The notes under the pieces are model-generated. The model saw only the letters and a list, made by a program, of their open reading frames with translations, was not told the DNA's origin and ran no database searches. 5,394 nucleotides of DNA from Parachlamydiaceae bacterium (lineage in GTDB: Bacteria > Chlamydiota > Chlamydiia > Chlamydiales > Parachlamydiaceae). Where the stretch lies: NCBI GenBank assembly GCA_013815395.1, contig JACDGH010000196.1, forward strand, positions 1-5,394. Direction: 5' to 3'. Shown piece after piece: positions 4,214-5,394 of the stretch. A program made the position numbers and the translations under genes. Positions within the stretch are counted from its first letter, which is position 1; every line of letters begins with the position of its first letter.

Positions 4214-5394
4214 ATGAATATTAATTCATCTCCATTGAGTAGTGGTCTTACCAGTTCTAAATACACTATTGAAAATAACATAGCGCAAAAATCATTTGAT
4301 AAGACAGGGAAGGTTATTAATGAAGGTGGTAAACAACTTCGCTTAAATCTCAAGGTTGATGGAGTAGCAAAAGAAAGGTTTAGGGTCGCAATTAAAGAAA
4401 CTACTGTCGACCCTGATGGTAAAGTGAAGACGTCCCGAATGGATAAAATCAAATATATTCCTTTAAAGCTATCTGAGGGGAGTGCTGTTTTAGTCAATAT
4501 TTCAAGTTTAGCGTCCCGCTTGCATTTAACTGAAAAAGAAATAAGAAACGAATATATGAATAAAGCTTCTGGTTCTTTAAATCTTGCTAAAATAAGTGAA
4601 AGGGCAGAAAAATTAAACGAAGTGTTTACTAAGTATGATGCAATTATGATGCATCATAGTACCTCCGAAAAGACGGCTGTAAAAATATCACAAAGTGATT
4701 TTGAAAAAATTGTTAGTATTGCAGTCACCCAAGATTTAAAAATAGGGAAAAAAATTAAAGTTGGGAGCTTGTTTAAAAGAGTGAAGGTAGTAGTCACTAA
4801 AGATTCTTATGACCGTTTACTTATACTGACAAAGGTAAGTGTATTAGGGAAAGGTGCATTTGCTAAAGTCAGGGAGTTAAAAAATATTTCATTTAATAGC
4901 AGCGAAGCGTTAGTCAGCAAGACAGCAATGGCATCAGATGTTAATTCAGCACAAGTTAATAACGAATCTAATAAATTGAATTATCTATGGAGTAATAATA
5001 ATGGTAAAGTGCCCATTGGAATACAAGCTCCTCCCATAGCCGTATTCCAATATCTGAAAGAAGGAGAAGAAACAACTGGATTTATAACTCGAAAACATGA
5101 TGGGGACTTACCTGCTATTCTAAAAAATAAAAACATAAAGCTGGATAGTAATGCTCAAAAAGATGGGGCTATTCAATTGCTAGAGGGTCTCGTATTTATG
5201 CAAAGTAAAGAGCTTCTGCATGGAGATATTAAACCTGATAATATTGGCTGTAAGCTTCAAGAGGAAAATGGAAAGCAAAAAATTCATTTTTTCTTTGCCG
5301 ATTTTGGCGGAGCAAGGATAATGGGAGGTAGAGATAATGAAATGGATATTTTTAAAAAAAAATCTTTAGGGTTAGGTGTGGGAGGTGTGTATAC
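4214..5394 (+). CDS. Eukaryotic-type Ser/Thr protein kinase, N-terminal part, 3' end beyond window
   Basis: The frame is open from the ATG at 4214 through the right edge (393 complete codons, no stop), with TGAGG (4204-4208) five bases before the ATG and an upstream in-frame TAG at 4172 excluding a longer start. Residues 1 to about 195 match no family I recognise; they begin with a Ser-rich stretch (MNINSSPLSSGLTSS) and lack a Sec signal or membrane segment. The kinase domain follows: glycine-rich loop LGKGAFAKV (211-219), beta-3 Lys236 in LVSKTA, probable helix-C Glu251 in NNESNKL, catalytic loop HGDIKPDN with Asp338, Lys340 and Asn343, and ADFGGAR with metal-binding Asp363. All core catalytic residues up to the DFG are present, so it should bind ATP and be active. 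The sequence ends in the activation segment (GVGGVYT). The HGD in place of HRD marks it as a non-RD kinase. Chlamydiae encode Hanks-type kinases, including the type III-secreted Pkn5; a secreted effector is plausible here but inferred. The gene is AT-richer than its left neighbours. Confidence 0.92.
   Translation, partial: MNINSSPLSSGLTSSKYTIENNIAQKSFDKTGKVINEGGKQLRLNLKVDGVAKERFRVAIKETTVDPDGKVKTSRMDKIKYIPLKLSEGSAVLVNISSLASRLHLTEKEIRNEYMNKASGSLNLAKISERAEKLNEVFTKYDAIMMHHSTSEKTAVKISQSDFEKIVSIAVTQDLKIGKKIKVGSLFKRVKVVVTKDSYDRLLILTKVSVLGKGAFAKVRELKNISFNSSEALVSKTAMASDVNSAQVNNESNKLNYLWSNNNGKVPIGIQAPPIAVFQYLKEGEETTGFITRKHDGDLPAILKNKNIKLDSNAQKDGAIQLLEGLVFMQSKELLHGDIKPDNIGCKLQEENGKQKIHFFFADFGGARIMGGRDNEMDIFKKKSLGLGVGGVY

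Noticed and set aside
4204..4217. Four-codon leader ORF (MRLK, stop overlapping the kinase ATG)
   Set aside because: Its ATG lies within the kinase ribosome binding site and has none of its own; probably coincidental.
4201..4497. Minus-strand open frame of 98 codons
   Set aside because: It runs antisense to the start of the kinase gene and through its ribosome binding site; the plus-strand frame continues for 393 codons with kinase motifs.

Overview
The window looks like a chromosomal piece of an environmental (amoeba-associated) member of the Chlamydiae. Minus-strand genes glyA, clpP, dapF and a UPF0158-family gene appear in the same order that I recall for Chlamydia trachomatis CT432-CT431-CT430-CT429. 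The proteins also have chlamydial traits: a GlyA of about 495 residues instead of the usual 415-430, and a ClpP ending in SFNDLPS, close to the ClpP1 form. The genus cannot be settled by reading; a Parachlamydia-, Protochlamydia- or Neochlamydia-like organism fits best.

Layout from right to left on the minus strand. Bases 3470-3955 encode a 161-residue protein of unknown role: a disordered, Lys/Ser/Thr-rich first half with a Cys cluster, then a compact domain resembling a CBM20/CBM48-type starch-binding beta-sandwich. Bases 1879-3366 encode serine hydroxymethyltransferase (glyA). A 113-base gap with a candidate promoter leads to clpP (1154-1765), which overlaps dapF (289-1170, possibly from 1194). 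A 68-base gap then leads to the UPF0158 gene (220 down to 1), which leaves the window at base 1.

On the plus strand, diverging from the small CBM-like gene across a very AT-rich 258-base spacer, an open frame runs from 4214 through the right edge. It has no stop codon in the window. Its translation is a eukaryotic-type protein kinase with an uncharacterised N-terminal region of about 195 residues, a glycine-rich loop, a beta-3 Lys, an HGDIKPDN catalytic loop and a DFG motif. It is cut off in the activation segment. This is the most interesting item in the window and a plausible secreted effector.

Functionally, the left two thirds are a conserved housekeeping block: one-carbon metabolism, regulated proteolysis, and lysine/peptidoglycan precursor epimerisation. 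In Chlamydia both GlyA and DapF have been reported to moonlight as amino-acid racemases that supply D-Ala and D-Glu. The right third (CBM-like protein and kinase) looks like lineage-specific accessory content. The base composition changes there: 15 of 60 bases are G/C in 4681-4740, against 29 of 60 in 2461-2520 inside glyA. No tRNA, rRNA, CRISPR array or insertion sequence is visible.
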